Source: Streptomyces sp. MMG1533
Lineage (GTDB): Bacteria > Actinomycetota > Actinomycetes > Streptomycetales > Streptomycetaceae
Assembly: GCF_001279775.1 (NCBI RefSeq)
Contig: NZ_LGDG01000001.1
Coordinates: forward strand, 248,001 to 312,000
Length of the DNA stretch: 64,000 nt
Reading direction: 5' to 3'
Both the position numbers and the translations under genes were made by a program. Under the pieces are notes generated by a model. The model worked only from the letters and a program-made list of their open reading frames with translations, was not told where the DNA came from and made no database searches. Positions 41,042 through 48,111 of the stretch are shown here, in pieces; the stretch's first letter is position 1; the number at the start of each line of letters is the position of its first letter.

Positions 41042-43093
41042 ATGCCCGACGTCAACAGGCGCCGATTCCTTCAGCTCACCGGCGCCACCACGGCGTTCAC
41101 CGCGCTGTCCAACAGCATCCAGCGTGCCGCCGCGCTCCCGGCCCACCACCGCACGGGGACGATCGAGGACGTCGAGCACATCGTCGTCCTGATGCAGGAG
41201 AACCGTTCTTTCGACCACTACTTCGGATCGCTCAGAGGTGTACGCGGCTTCGGAGACCCCCGTCCGGTCACCCTCCGGAACGGCAAGTCGGTCTGGCACC
41301 AGTCGGACGGCACGAAGGACGTCCTCCCCTTCCACCCCGACGCGGACGACCTGGGCATGGCCTTCCTCCAGGACCTCCCGCACGGCTGGAACGACGGCCA
41401 CGCCGCCTTCAACGCGGGCAAGTACGACAAGTGGGTGCCGTCCAAGGGCGCCACGACCATGGCGTTCCTGAACCGCGGGGACATCCCCTTCCACTACGCG
41501 CTCGCCGACTCCTTCACCATCTGCGACGCCTACCACTGCTCGTTCATCGGCTCCACCGACCCGAACCGCTACTACATGTGGACCGGCTACACGGGCAACG
41601 ACGGCACGGGCGGCGGCCCGGTCCTCGGCAACGACGAGGTCGGCTACGGCTGGACGACGTATCCCGAGCGCCTGGAGAAGGCCGGGATCTCCTGGAAGAT
41701 CTACCAGGACGTCGGCGACGGCCTCGACGCGGACGGCAGCTGGGGCTGGATCGAGGACGCCTACCGCGGCAACTACGGCGACAACTCGCTCCTCTACTTC
41801 AACCAGTACCGGAACGCGAAGCCCGGCGACCCGCTGTACGACAAGGCCCGCACCGGCACCGACCACACCAAGGGCGAGGGCTACTTCGACCGGCTGAAGG
41901 CCGACGTCAAGGGCGGCAAGCTGCCGCAGATCTCCTGGATCGTCGCCCCCGAGGCCTTCACCGAGCACCCCAACTGGCCCGCGAACTACGGCGCTTGGTA
42001 CATCGCCCAGGTTCTCGACGCACTGACCTGTGACCCGGCGGTGTGGGCGAAGACGGCCCTGTTCATCACCTACGACGAGAACGACGGCTTCTTCGACCAC
42101 CTGGTCCCGCCGTTCCCGCCGGGCTCCGCCGCGCAGGGCAGGTCGACGGTCGACGCCGGGCCCGATCTGTTCAAGGGCGACGGCAAGAGCGTCGCCGGGC
42201 CGTACGGGCTCGGCCAGCGCGTGCCCATGCTGGTCGTCTCGCCCTGGAGCAAGGGCGGGTACGTCTGCTCCGAGACCCTCGACCACACCTCGATCATCCG
42301 GTTCATGGAGAACCGCTTCGGTGTCCACGAGCCGAACATCTCGCCCTGGCGGCGCGCGGTCTGCGGCGACCTGACCGCCGCGTTCGACTTCTCCCGCAAG
42401 GACACCGGGCCGGTCGCGCTGCCCGACACCGACGGCTACGAGCCGCCGGACCGCGAGCGTCACCCCGACTACGTGCCCACCCCGCCCGCCAACCCGTCCC
42501 TGCCCCGGCAGGAACGCGGCCTGCGCCGCGCCCGCCCCCTCAAGTACGCCCCGTACGTGGACGGTTCGGTCGACCCGGCGAACGGGAAGTTCACGCTCAC
42601 CTTCGCCTCCGGCGCCAAGGCCGGTGCCGCGTTCCTGGTGACCTCCGGCAACCGCACCGACGGCCCCTGGAGTTACACCACCGAGGCCGGCAAGACGGTC
42701 GCGGACGTCTGGAACTCGGCGTACTCGAACGGCTCGTACGACCTGAGCGTGCACGGCCCGAACGGCTTCCTGCGGGTCTTCAAGGGGCCGAACCAGAACG
42801 CCGGACCCGAGGTCACCGCGCGCCACACCGGCGACGACGTGGAGCTGACCTTCACCAACAAGGCCTCCGGCACGGCGCGGTTGAAGGTCGGCAGTGGATA
42901 CGGCGACCGGGCCCGGACCTTCACCGTGCGCGCCGGAGCCACCGTGAAGCACACCTTCGGCCTCGCGGTGAGCAGGCGCTGGTACGACCTGACCGTCACG
43001 TCCGAGGCCGACCCGGCGTTCCTGCGGAGGTTCGCGGGACACGTCGAGAACGGGCGCCCGGGCGTCAGCGACCCGGCCGTCATGACTGGGTAA
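41042..43093 (+). CDS. Phosphocholine-specific phospholipase C, Tat-exported
   Basis: Non-hemolytic-type phospholipase C (683 aa) that removes the phosphocholine head group from phospholipids. A Tat signal (VNRRRFLQLTG) opens the protein. The phosphoesterase domain shows QENRSFDHYFG, DAYHCSFIGSTDPNR and TYDENDGFFDH, the metal and active-site motifs of the family, and two repeated C-terminal beta domains (about residues 490-680) follow, as in PlcC/PlcN. GAGAGG lies 7 nt before the chosen ATG. It is divergent from the transporter gene. Phosphate control is common for this enzyme, but I do not see a clear PHO box. Confidence 0.93.
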   Translation: MPDVNRRRFLQLTGATTAFTALSNSIQRAAALPAHHRTGTIEDVEHIVVLMQENRSFDHYFGSLRGVRGFGDPRPVTLRNGKSVWHQSDGTKDVLPFHPDADDLGMAFLQDLPHGWNDGHAAFNAGKYDKWVPSKGATTMAFLNRGDIPFHYALADSFTICDAYHCSFIGSTDPNRYYMWTGYTGNDGTGGGPVLGNDEVGYGWTTYPERLEKAGISWKIYQDVGDGLDADGSWGWIEDAYRGNYGDNSLLYFNQYRNAKPGDPLYDKARTGTDHTKGEGYFDRLKADVKGGKLPQISWIVAPEAFTEHPNWPANYGAWYIAQVLDALTCDPAVWAKTALFITYDENDGFFDHLVPPFPPGSAAQGRSTVDAGPDLFKGDGKSVAGPYGLGQRVPMLVVSPWSKGGYVCSETLDHTSIIRFMENRFGVHEPNISPWRRAVCGDLTAAFDFSRKDTGPVALPDTDGYEPPDRERHPDYVPTPPANPSLPRQERGLRRARPLKYAPYVDGSVDPANGKFTLTFASGAKAGAAFLVTSGNRTDGPWSYTTEAGKTVADVWNSAYSNGSYDLSVHGPNGFLRVFKGPNQNAGPEVTARHTGDDVELTFTNKASGTARLKVGSGYGDRARTFTVRAGATVKHTFGLAVSRRWYDLTVTSEADPAFLRRFAGHVENGRPGVSDPAVMTG

Positions 43094-43157
43094 AGCCTTC
43101 CGGAGGGCGCAGGTCCGGGCTGGTCAGCCACCGGTAGGCTCGGGATAGTGTGCCTCG

Positions 43158-43979
43158 GTGACCACGCAATCGAACACACCTGCAGGCTGGTACCCGGATC
43201 CGCACGGAGCGGCTCAGACGCTCCGCTACTGGGACGGCGCGCAGTGGACCGAGCACACGAACCCGAGTCAGCAGGCCCAGGCGGCGCCGCAGATGCCGGC
43301 GCAGCCGGCCGGCCCGGACCCGCGCGTCCAGCGGCAGGTGCAGCAGCAGGCCGGGGTCGTCGCGGGCGGCCCCGGCGGCGGCAGCCTGTTCAGCGAGCCG
43401 GTCCTGGTGGTGAACCAGAAGGCCAAGCTGATCGAGCTGACCAACGAGTACACGGTCATGGACCAGAACGGCAACCAGCTCGGCTCGGTCGTCCAGGTCG
43501 GGCAGAGCGCGCTGAAGAAGGTCCTGCGCTTCGTGGCCAGCGTCGACCAGTTCATGACGCACAAGCTGGAGATCCGCGACGCGCACGGGCGGCCCGTGCT
43601 GCTGCTGACCCGGCCCGCGAAGTTCCTCAAGTCGCGGGTGATCGTGGCGCGTCCGGACGGTCAGCCGGTGGGTGAGATCGTCCAGCAGAACATGATCGGC
43701 AAGATCAACTTCGCGATGAACGTCGACGGCCGGCAGGTCGGCGCGATCAAGGCGGAGAACTGGCGCGCGTGGAACTTCGCGATCGTCGACCACACCGACA
43801 AGGAGGTCGCCCGGATCACCAAGACCTGGGAGGGCCTCGCCAAGACGATGTTCACGACCGCGGACAACTACGTCCTGCAGATCCACTACCAGCTGCCCGA
43901 GCCGCTGCTGAGCCTGGTCGTGGCGACGGCGCTGACCGTCGACACGGCGCTCAAGCAGGACTCGCGGGGACTGGGCTGA
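43158..43979 (+). CDS. DUF2510 plus phospholipid scramblase-like protein
   Basis: Protein of 273 aa. A short DUF2510 domain (GWYPDPHGAAQTLRYWDGAQWTEH spread over residues 8-32) and a Gln/Pro linker precede a LURP-one/scramblase-type beta barrel (LVVNQKAKLIELTNEY, then KFLKSRVIVARPDG). The GTG start is 6 nt after TAGTGT (43146-43151), so the transcript may be leaderless. It ends 6 bp before the convergent EamA gene. Function in the bacterium is unknown; binding or moving lipids is inferred from the fold. Confidence 0.88.
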   Translation: MTTQSNTPAGWYPDPHGAAQTLRYWDGAQWTEHTNPSQQAQAAPQMPAQPAGPDPRVQRQVQQQAGVVAGGPGGGSLFSEPVLVVNQKAKLIELTNEYTVMDQNGNQLGSVVQVGQSALKKVLRFVASVDQFMTHKLEIRDAHGRPVLLLTRPAKFLKSRVIVARPDGQPVGEIVQQNMIGKINFAMNVDGRQVGAIKAENWRAWNFAIVDHTDKEVARITKTWEGLAKTMFTTADNYVLQIHYQLPEPLLSLVVATALTVDTALKQDSRGLG

Positions 43980-43985
43980 GCCCGG

Positions 43986-44936
43986 TCACAGGGGAGTGAG
44001 GTGTCCCGGCTCGGACGGCCGGGGCACCAACGCCGGTTCGGGCGTCGCCGACTCCGGCTTCAGCGCCAGGACCGCGGCCACCGGGTGTTCCTCGTGGCCG
44101 ATACCGGCCAGGTCCGCGGCGGGTGTCACGCGCGACAGCAGCACCACGCCCCAGGCCGCGAGCCCCGCCCCCGCCAGGGCGAGCAGTACGCCCGCCGCGC
44201 CGCCCTGCAGCCGCTCGCCGAGCAGGGCGAGGCCGATCGCGGCGGCGGCCACCGGGTTCGCCAGGGTCACCACGGCGAGCGGGGCGCCGAGGCCGCCCCG
44301 GTAGGCCGTCTGGGACAGCAGCAGTCCGCCGGTCGCGAAGGCCGCGACGAGCAGCGCCACCCCGATCACCTCCACGCTGAGCAGCGATTGCGTGCGGTCC
44401 GTCACGGCCACCGTCACGGTCTGGGTGAGTGCCGAGGCGACACCGGAGGCGAAGCCCGACGCGGACGCGTGCCGCAGGCCCGGCCGCGCGCCCGGCCGTG
44501 CCAGCGCGCCGATCAGGGCCGCCGTCACGCCCGCGACCGCGACCGCCTCGGGCACGCTCAGCACGTCGTCGGGCGCCGGCCCGGACGCCGTGACCAGGAT
44601 CGCGGACAGACCGAGGAGCGTCAGCGCGGTGCCCCGCCACTCCGTGGCGCTGACCCGCCGCCCCGCGACCCGCGCCCCCATGGGCACCGCCGCGACCAGG
44701 GTGAGCGCGCCGAGCGGCTGGACCACGGTCAGCGGTCCGTACTTCAGGGCGACGACGTGCAGCAGCGCGGCCGACGCGTTGAGCACGACCGACCCCCACC
44801 AGGCACCCGAGCGCAGCAGCCGCTGCATGCCCGAGCCCGGGTTGCGGGAGGCCAGCCGCTCCTGGGCGACGGCCGCGGACGCGTAGGCGACGGAGGAGAA
44901 CAGGGACAGGACGACGGCGAGAAGGGTGGCGTTCAT
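43986..44936 (-). CDS. EamA/DMT-family membrane transporter
   Basis: Membrane protein (316 aa) with about ten hydrophobic segments in two similar halves (LSLFSSVAYASAAVAQE and AVAVAGVTAALIGAL), the pattern of the drug/metabolite transporter superfamily. The C-terminal 35 residues are hydrophilic. Its ATG overlaps the stop of the PAP2 gene (ATGA), so the two are co-translated under the TetR-type control region upstream. Confidence 0.85.
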   Translation of the reverse strand: MNATLLAVVLSLFSSVAYASAAVAQERLASRNPGSGMQRLLRSGAWWGSVVLNASAALLHVVALKYGPLTVVQPLGALTLVAAVPMGARVAGRRVSATEWRGTALTLLGLSAILVTASGPAPDDVLSVPEAVAVAGVTAALIGALARPGARPGLRHASASGFASGVASALTQTVTVAVTDRTQSLLSVEVIGVALLVAAFATGGLLLSQTAYRGGLGAPLAVVTLANPVAAAAIGLALLGERLQGGAAGVLLALAGAGLAAWGVVLLSRVTPAADLAGIGHEEHPVAAVLALKPESATPEPALVPRPSEPGHLTPL

Positions 44937-45730
44937 CGGCCCGCTCCCACGAGAACCTGCTCCTCGGCGGGTACGAGCCGGTCCTGAGCGCGTCCGGCGG
45001 TGCTCGCCGTCCGGTGCGGCAGGTGGATCACCGCGAGGGCGAGGCCGAGCAGGGCGCCGGCCACGACCGCGTCCAGCCAGTAGTGGTTCGCCGTCCCCAC
45101 GATGACCAGCAGCGTCAGCAGCGGGTGCAGCAGCCACAGCCAGCGCAGGCGGGACCGGGTGGCGACGATCAGGCCGATCGCCAGCATCAGCGCCCAGCCG
45201 AAGTGCAGCGACGGCATCGCGGCGAACTGGTTCGAGAGGTGGTCGGTCTGCGGCGGGCCGTACACGGAGGGGCCGTAGATCCGTGCGGTGTCCACCAGGC
45301 CGGTGGCGGCGAGCATGCGCGGCGGGGCCAGCGGGAACAGGAGGTGCACCACCAGCGCGGCGGCGGTGAGTGCGGCCAGGGCGCGGCGGGCCCACACGTA
45401 GTGCGCCGGGCGGCGCAGGTAGAGCCAGATCAGGAAGGCCAGGGTGGCCGGGAAGTGGACGGTCGCGTAATAGGTGTTCGCGAGTTGCGCGAGCGTGTCG
45501 CCGTGCAGCAGCGGGGACTGCACCGAGCCTTCGCCGGGCAGGTGGAGCGTCCGTTCCAGGTCCCACACGCGGTGCGCGTTGTGGAAGGACTCGCCGGTGT
45601 GGCCCGTCGCCAGTTGCCGGCCGAACTTGTAGACGAGGAAGAGCCCTACGACGAGCAGGAGCTCACGGACGAGCGGCGGCCGCGCTATCGCGCTCGGCGC
45701 CGCCTGGGAAGGCTCGGTGCGGGCATTCAT
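44933..45730 (-). CDS. PAP2-superfamily membrane phosphatase/transferase
   Basis: Integral membrane protein (265 aa) with about six hydrophobic segments. The phosphatase motifs are PLAPPRML, AMPSLHFGWAL and NHYWLDAVVAG, resembling AUR1/IPC-synthase-like PAP2 proteins, where the two histidines act on a lipid phosphate. ATG 45730 is preceded by AAAGGG. It is the first gene of the operon with EamA and faces six tandem 16-bp repeats, so it is probably a target of the TetR regulator on the other side. Confidence 0.88.
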   Translation of the reverse strand: MNARTEPSQAAPSAIARPPLVRELLLVVGLFLVYKFGRQLATGHTGESFHNAHRVWDLERTLHLPGEGSVQSPLLHGDTLAQLANTYYATVHFPATLAFLIWLYLRRPAHYVWARRALAALTAAALVVHLLFPLAPPRMLAATGLVDTARIYGPSVYGPPQTDHLSNQFAAMPSLHFGWALMLAIGLIVATRSRLRWLWLLHPLLTLLVIVGTANHYWLDAVVAGALLGLALAVIHLPHRTASTAGRAQDRLVPAEEQVLVGAGR

Positions 45731-45804
45731 CCCCCGGCCCTTTCGCTGACGGTGGTGCGTGTGCTGACGCCGGACGGTCTGGTGACCCGCCGAACGGCCG
45801 GAAC

Positions 45805-45900
45805 TCATCGATACGACTGAGTACCGGTACGACAGTGTACCGATACGCCAGTGTACCGATACGCCGCCGTACCGGTACACTGGAGTATCGATTGACGTAC
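45805..45900. promoter_or_regulatory. Six 16-bp tandem repeats (GTACCGRTAC core), TetR operator array
   Basis: Units of exactly 16 bp lie head to tail from 45805 to 45900. The clearest are GTACCGGTACGACAGT (45821), GTACCGATACGCCAGT (45837), GTACCGATACGCCGCC (45853) and GTACCGGTACACTGGA (45869); the outer two (45805 and 45885) are degenerate. Each core is a palindrome or near-palindrome. The array lies between the PAP2 and TetR genes and contains TACACT-like -10 boxes on the minus strand. Confidence 0.85.
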
Positions 45901-45955
45901 GACACACTGGAAGGGCGGGGCCTCCCGCCCTGGAACCGAGTGAGGAGAAGGGCAG

Positions 45956-46570
45956 ATGACGTCGCAGGCCGCGGACGGACCGGAGACGGTCGCCGCCTCG
46001 CGCCGCTCCAAGATCACGCCGGAGCGAGAGCGGGAGTTCTTCGACGCCGTACTCGACCAGATCCGCGAATGCGGCTACGACTCCGTCACCATGGACGGCG
46101 TCGCCTCCAGCACCCGCTGCAGCAAGTCCACGCTGTACCGGCAGTGGAAGACCAAGCCCCAGTTCGTGGCGGCGGCCCTGCGTGGCAGCCGTCGGGTGCG
46201 TTTCGCCGGCATCGACACCGGCTCGCTCGCCGAGGACCTGCGCCAGGCCGCTCGGGCGGCGGGCGCCTGGTCGATGAGCGACACCAAGCTGGTCCAGGCG
46301 CTCGGCCACGCCGTCACTCAGGACGAGGAGCTCGCGCTGGCGCTGCGCGAGGCGCTCGTCGAGCCGGAGATCGCCGCGCTCCAGGAGATCCTGCGACGCG
46401 GCGTCGAGCGCGGTGAGGTCGCCGCCGGCCATCCGGCGCTGGAGTACATCCCGGCCCAGATGTTCGGTGTCCTGCGCGCGCGGCCCGTCCTGGAGGGCAA
46501 GTATGCCGACCCGGACTACCTGGTCCGGTTCGTGGAGGCCGCGGTGCTGCCCGCACTGGGCCTGACCTAG
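45956..46570 (+). CDS. TetR/AcrR-family regulator
   Basis: Regulator of 204 aa. The N-terminal HTH reads SVTMDGVASSTRCSKSTLYRQWKTKP and the C-terminal all-helical domain is TetR_C-like. GGAG lies before the ATG. It is divergent from the PAP2/EamA operon across the 16-bp repeat array and is the obvious protein to bind it. The ligand is unknown. Confidence 0.92.
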   Translation: MTSQAADGPETVAASRRSKITPEREREFFDAVLDQIRECGYDSVTMDGVASSTRCSKSTLYRQWKTKPQFVAAALRGSRRVRFAGIDTGSLAEDLRQAARAAGAWSMSDTKLVQALGHAVTQDEELALALREALVEPEIAALQEILRRGVERGEVAAGHPALEYIPAQMFGVLRARPVLEGKYADPDYLVRFVEAAVLPALGLT

Positions 46571-46651
46571 GACTCAGGCCGCCGTCCGCGGGATGACCGG
46601 ACGGTGACCTGCTCGCGCCGCACCGTGGGGACGGGGGCGGCGCGCACCCCC

Positions 46652-46698
46652 CGGCCGGGTGGGGTTCCTCTTGAGCGGAGAGGTGCCCCACCCGGCCG
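46652..46698. terminator. Bidirectional terminator between TetR and DUF2510 genes
   Basis: CGGCCGGGTGGGG (46652-46664) is inverted perfectly at 46686-46698, with a 21-nt loop that itself contains CCTCT/AGAGG. It separates two convergent genes. Confidence 0.8.
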
Positions 46699-46719
46699 AC
46701 ATGTTCTCGGGATCGGACG

Positions 46720-47736
46720 TCAGACGTCCTGGCCGCTGCCGCCGCCCGTCGACACCTTGATGCCCTTGGTGATCTCGTCGAGCACGGCCTGCGTCTCCTC
46801 CACGTCGACACCGAAGCGGACGACGACCATCTGCTGGGAGTTCGCGGGGGAGGGAAAGGCCAGCGACTGGACATAGCCGTCGGAGCCCTTGCTGGTGACC
46901 GCCTTCCAGCGGACCAGATAGCCCTTCTGCCCGGCCACGGTCACGGCCTTGGACGCCAGCACGTCGTGCGAGGTGATCTTGCCGTAGGTCGCGCCGCCGT
47001 AGGACTCCTCGGCGCCGGCCGAGATGTCCGCCTTCGCGACCTCCTCGGCCGTGGTGCCCTTGGTGCCGAGCGCCAGGGCCGGAGCCGAGTACGCGCCGCC
47101 CTTCGTGCAGGACTTGGAGGTGTCGCCGGGGCAGTCGTAGGAGTCGTTCGACGTGACCGACGCGCCGACCTGTATCTGCTGGCCGTACCAGTCGTCCGGT
47201 ATGGGCAGGCTGATCCCGTCGATCGGGTCGGTCACCGAACCGCTCTCGATCTTCGGCGCCTCGGACTGGTCGGGCGAGGGCGAGGGGCCGTCGGAGTCCC
47301 CGTCGCCGCCGGAACCGCCGTTGCCGCCGCCCGGGCCGCCCTGGCCGCCCGTGGAACCGTCCTGGCCGCCGGGGCCGCCCTGTCCGCCCGGCCCCTGGGA
47401 GTTGGCGGTGTTGTCGCTGCCGCCCTCGTCACCGGAGAGCGCGTACACGCCCACGCCTATGCACGCGAGGACCACCACGGCCGCCGCGACGGCTATGCCC
47501 GTGCGCAGACCGCGTCGCGAGCCGGCCGGCGGCTGCGCGGGATACCCCGGATAACCCGGATGCGCCGGGAACGCCCCGGCGCCCACCGGTACCTCCGGGG
47601 GACCCCACGCGGCGGCCGATCCCGTGGGGCGGGTCTGGTCCGTCCATGCCTTGCCGTCCCACCAGCGCTCGGTGGCGGGACCGTCACTTGTCTGCCCGGG
47701 GTCGGGATACCACCCGGGGGGAGTCACCTGCGTCAT
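46720..47736 (-). CDS. DUF2510 membrane-anchored protein
   Basis: Protein of 338 aa. An N-terminal DUF2510 domain (PPGWYPDPGQ, ERWWDGKAWTDQT) and Pro/Gly-rich linker are followed by one membrane segment (about residues 80-100, TGIAVAAAVVVLACIGVGVYAL), a low-complexity Gly/Gln/Ser/Asp stretch and an extracytoplasmic domain of about 170 residues with two cysteines (SYDCPGDTSKSC). The C-terminal domain is the same kind found in other Streptomyces DUF2510 surface proteins. The function is unknown. Confidence 0.85.
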   Translation of the reverse strand: MTQVTPPGWYPDPGQTSDGPATERWWDGKAWTDQTRPTGSAAAWGPPEVPVGAGAFPAHPGYPGYPAQPPAGSRRGLRTGIAVAAAVVVLACIGVGVYALSGDEGGSDNTANSQGPGGQGGPGGQDGSTGGQGGPGGGNGGSGGDGDSDGPSPSPDQSEAPKIESGSVTDPIDGISLPIPDDWYGQQIQVGASVTSNDSYDCPGDTSKSCTKGGAYSAPALALGTKGTTAEEVAKADISAGAEESYGGATYGKITSHDVLASKAVTVAGQKGYLVRWKAVTSKGSDGYVQSLAFPSPANSQQMVVVRFGVDVEETQAVLDEITKGIKVSTGGGSGQDV

Positions 47737-48111
47737 GTCCCCACCGTATGAGGCCTCGGTGAAAGAGGCATGAGAGGGGAGAGTGGCGAATTCGCCCTAT
47801 CCCGGGACGAGTCGTACCGGTCTTTCCCGTGCGGGCGGCGGAAGCCGCAGTCCGTCCCGGCCCAAAGTGACCGAACCGAGTCTTTTCCGCGCCGATGAGT
47901 CCCTCCCGATCTTCCGTGCGGATGGCCCTTCCCGGGCATTTCTGACTGATGGTCAGGTTTGTGGCGGCCGGTCGCGGGCAGGGCCCTTCGCCCTCCCCTA
48001 CCCGGCGTCTCCCGTCACGGCAACAGGTACCCGGACCGGCCTCCGCTTCGGCATCCGGACGGCTACGCTCAAGGTCTGTACGTCGTTCGGGCGACTTGGG
48101 GAGGTAGCGCG
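47737..48111. other. 375-bp intergenic region before the large ATPase gene
   Basis: No gene is visible. An inverted repeat CTGAC-TGATG-GTCAG lies at 47942-47956 and could be an operator. GGAGG 7 nt before the ATG at 48112 marks the next gene's start. Confidence 0.45.

Noticed and set aside
47942..47956. CTGAC-TGATG-GTCAG as a specific TetR-type operator
   Set aside because: The arms are only 5 bp and no regulator gene is adjacent, so it is listed only as part of the intergenic description.
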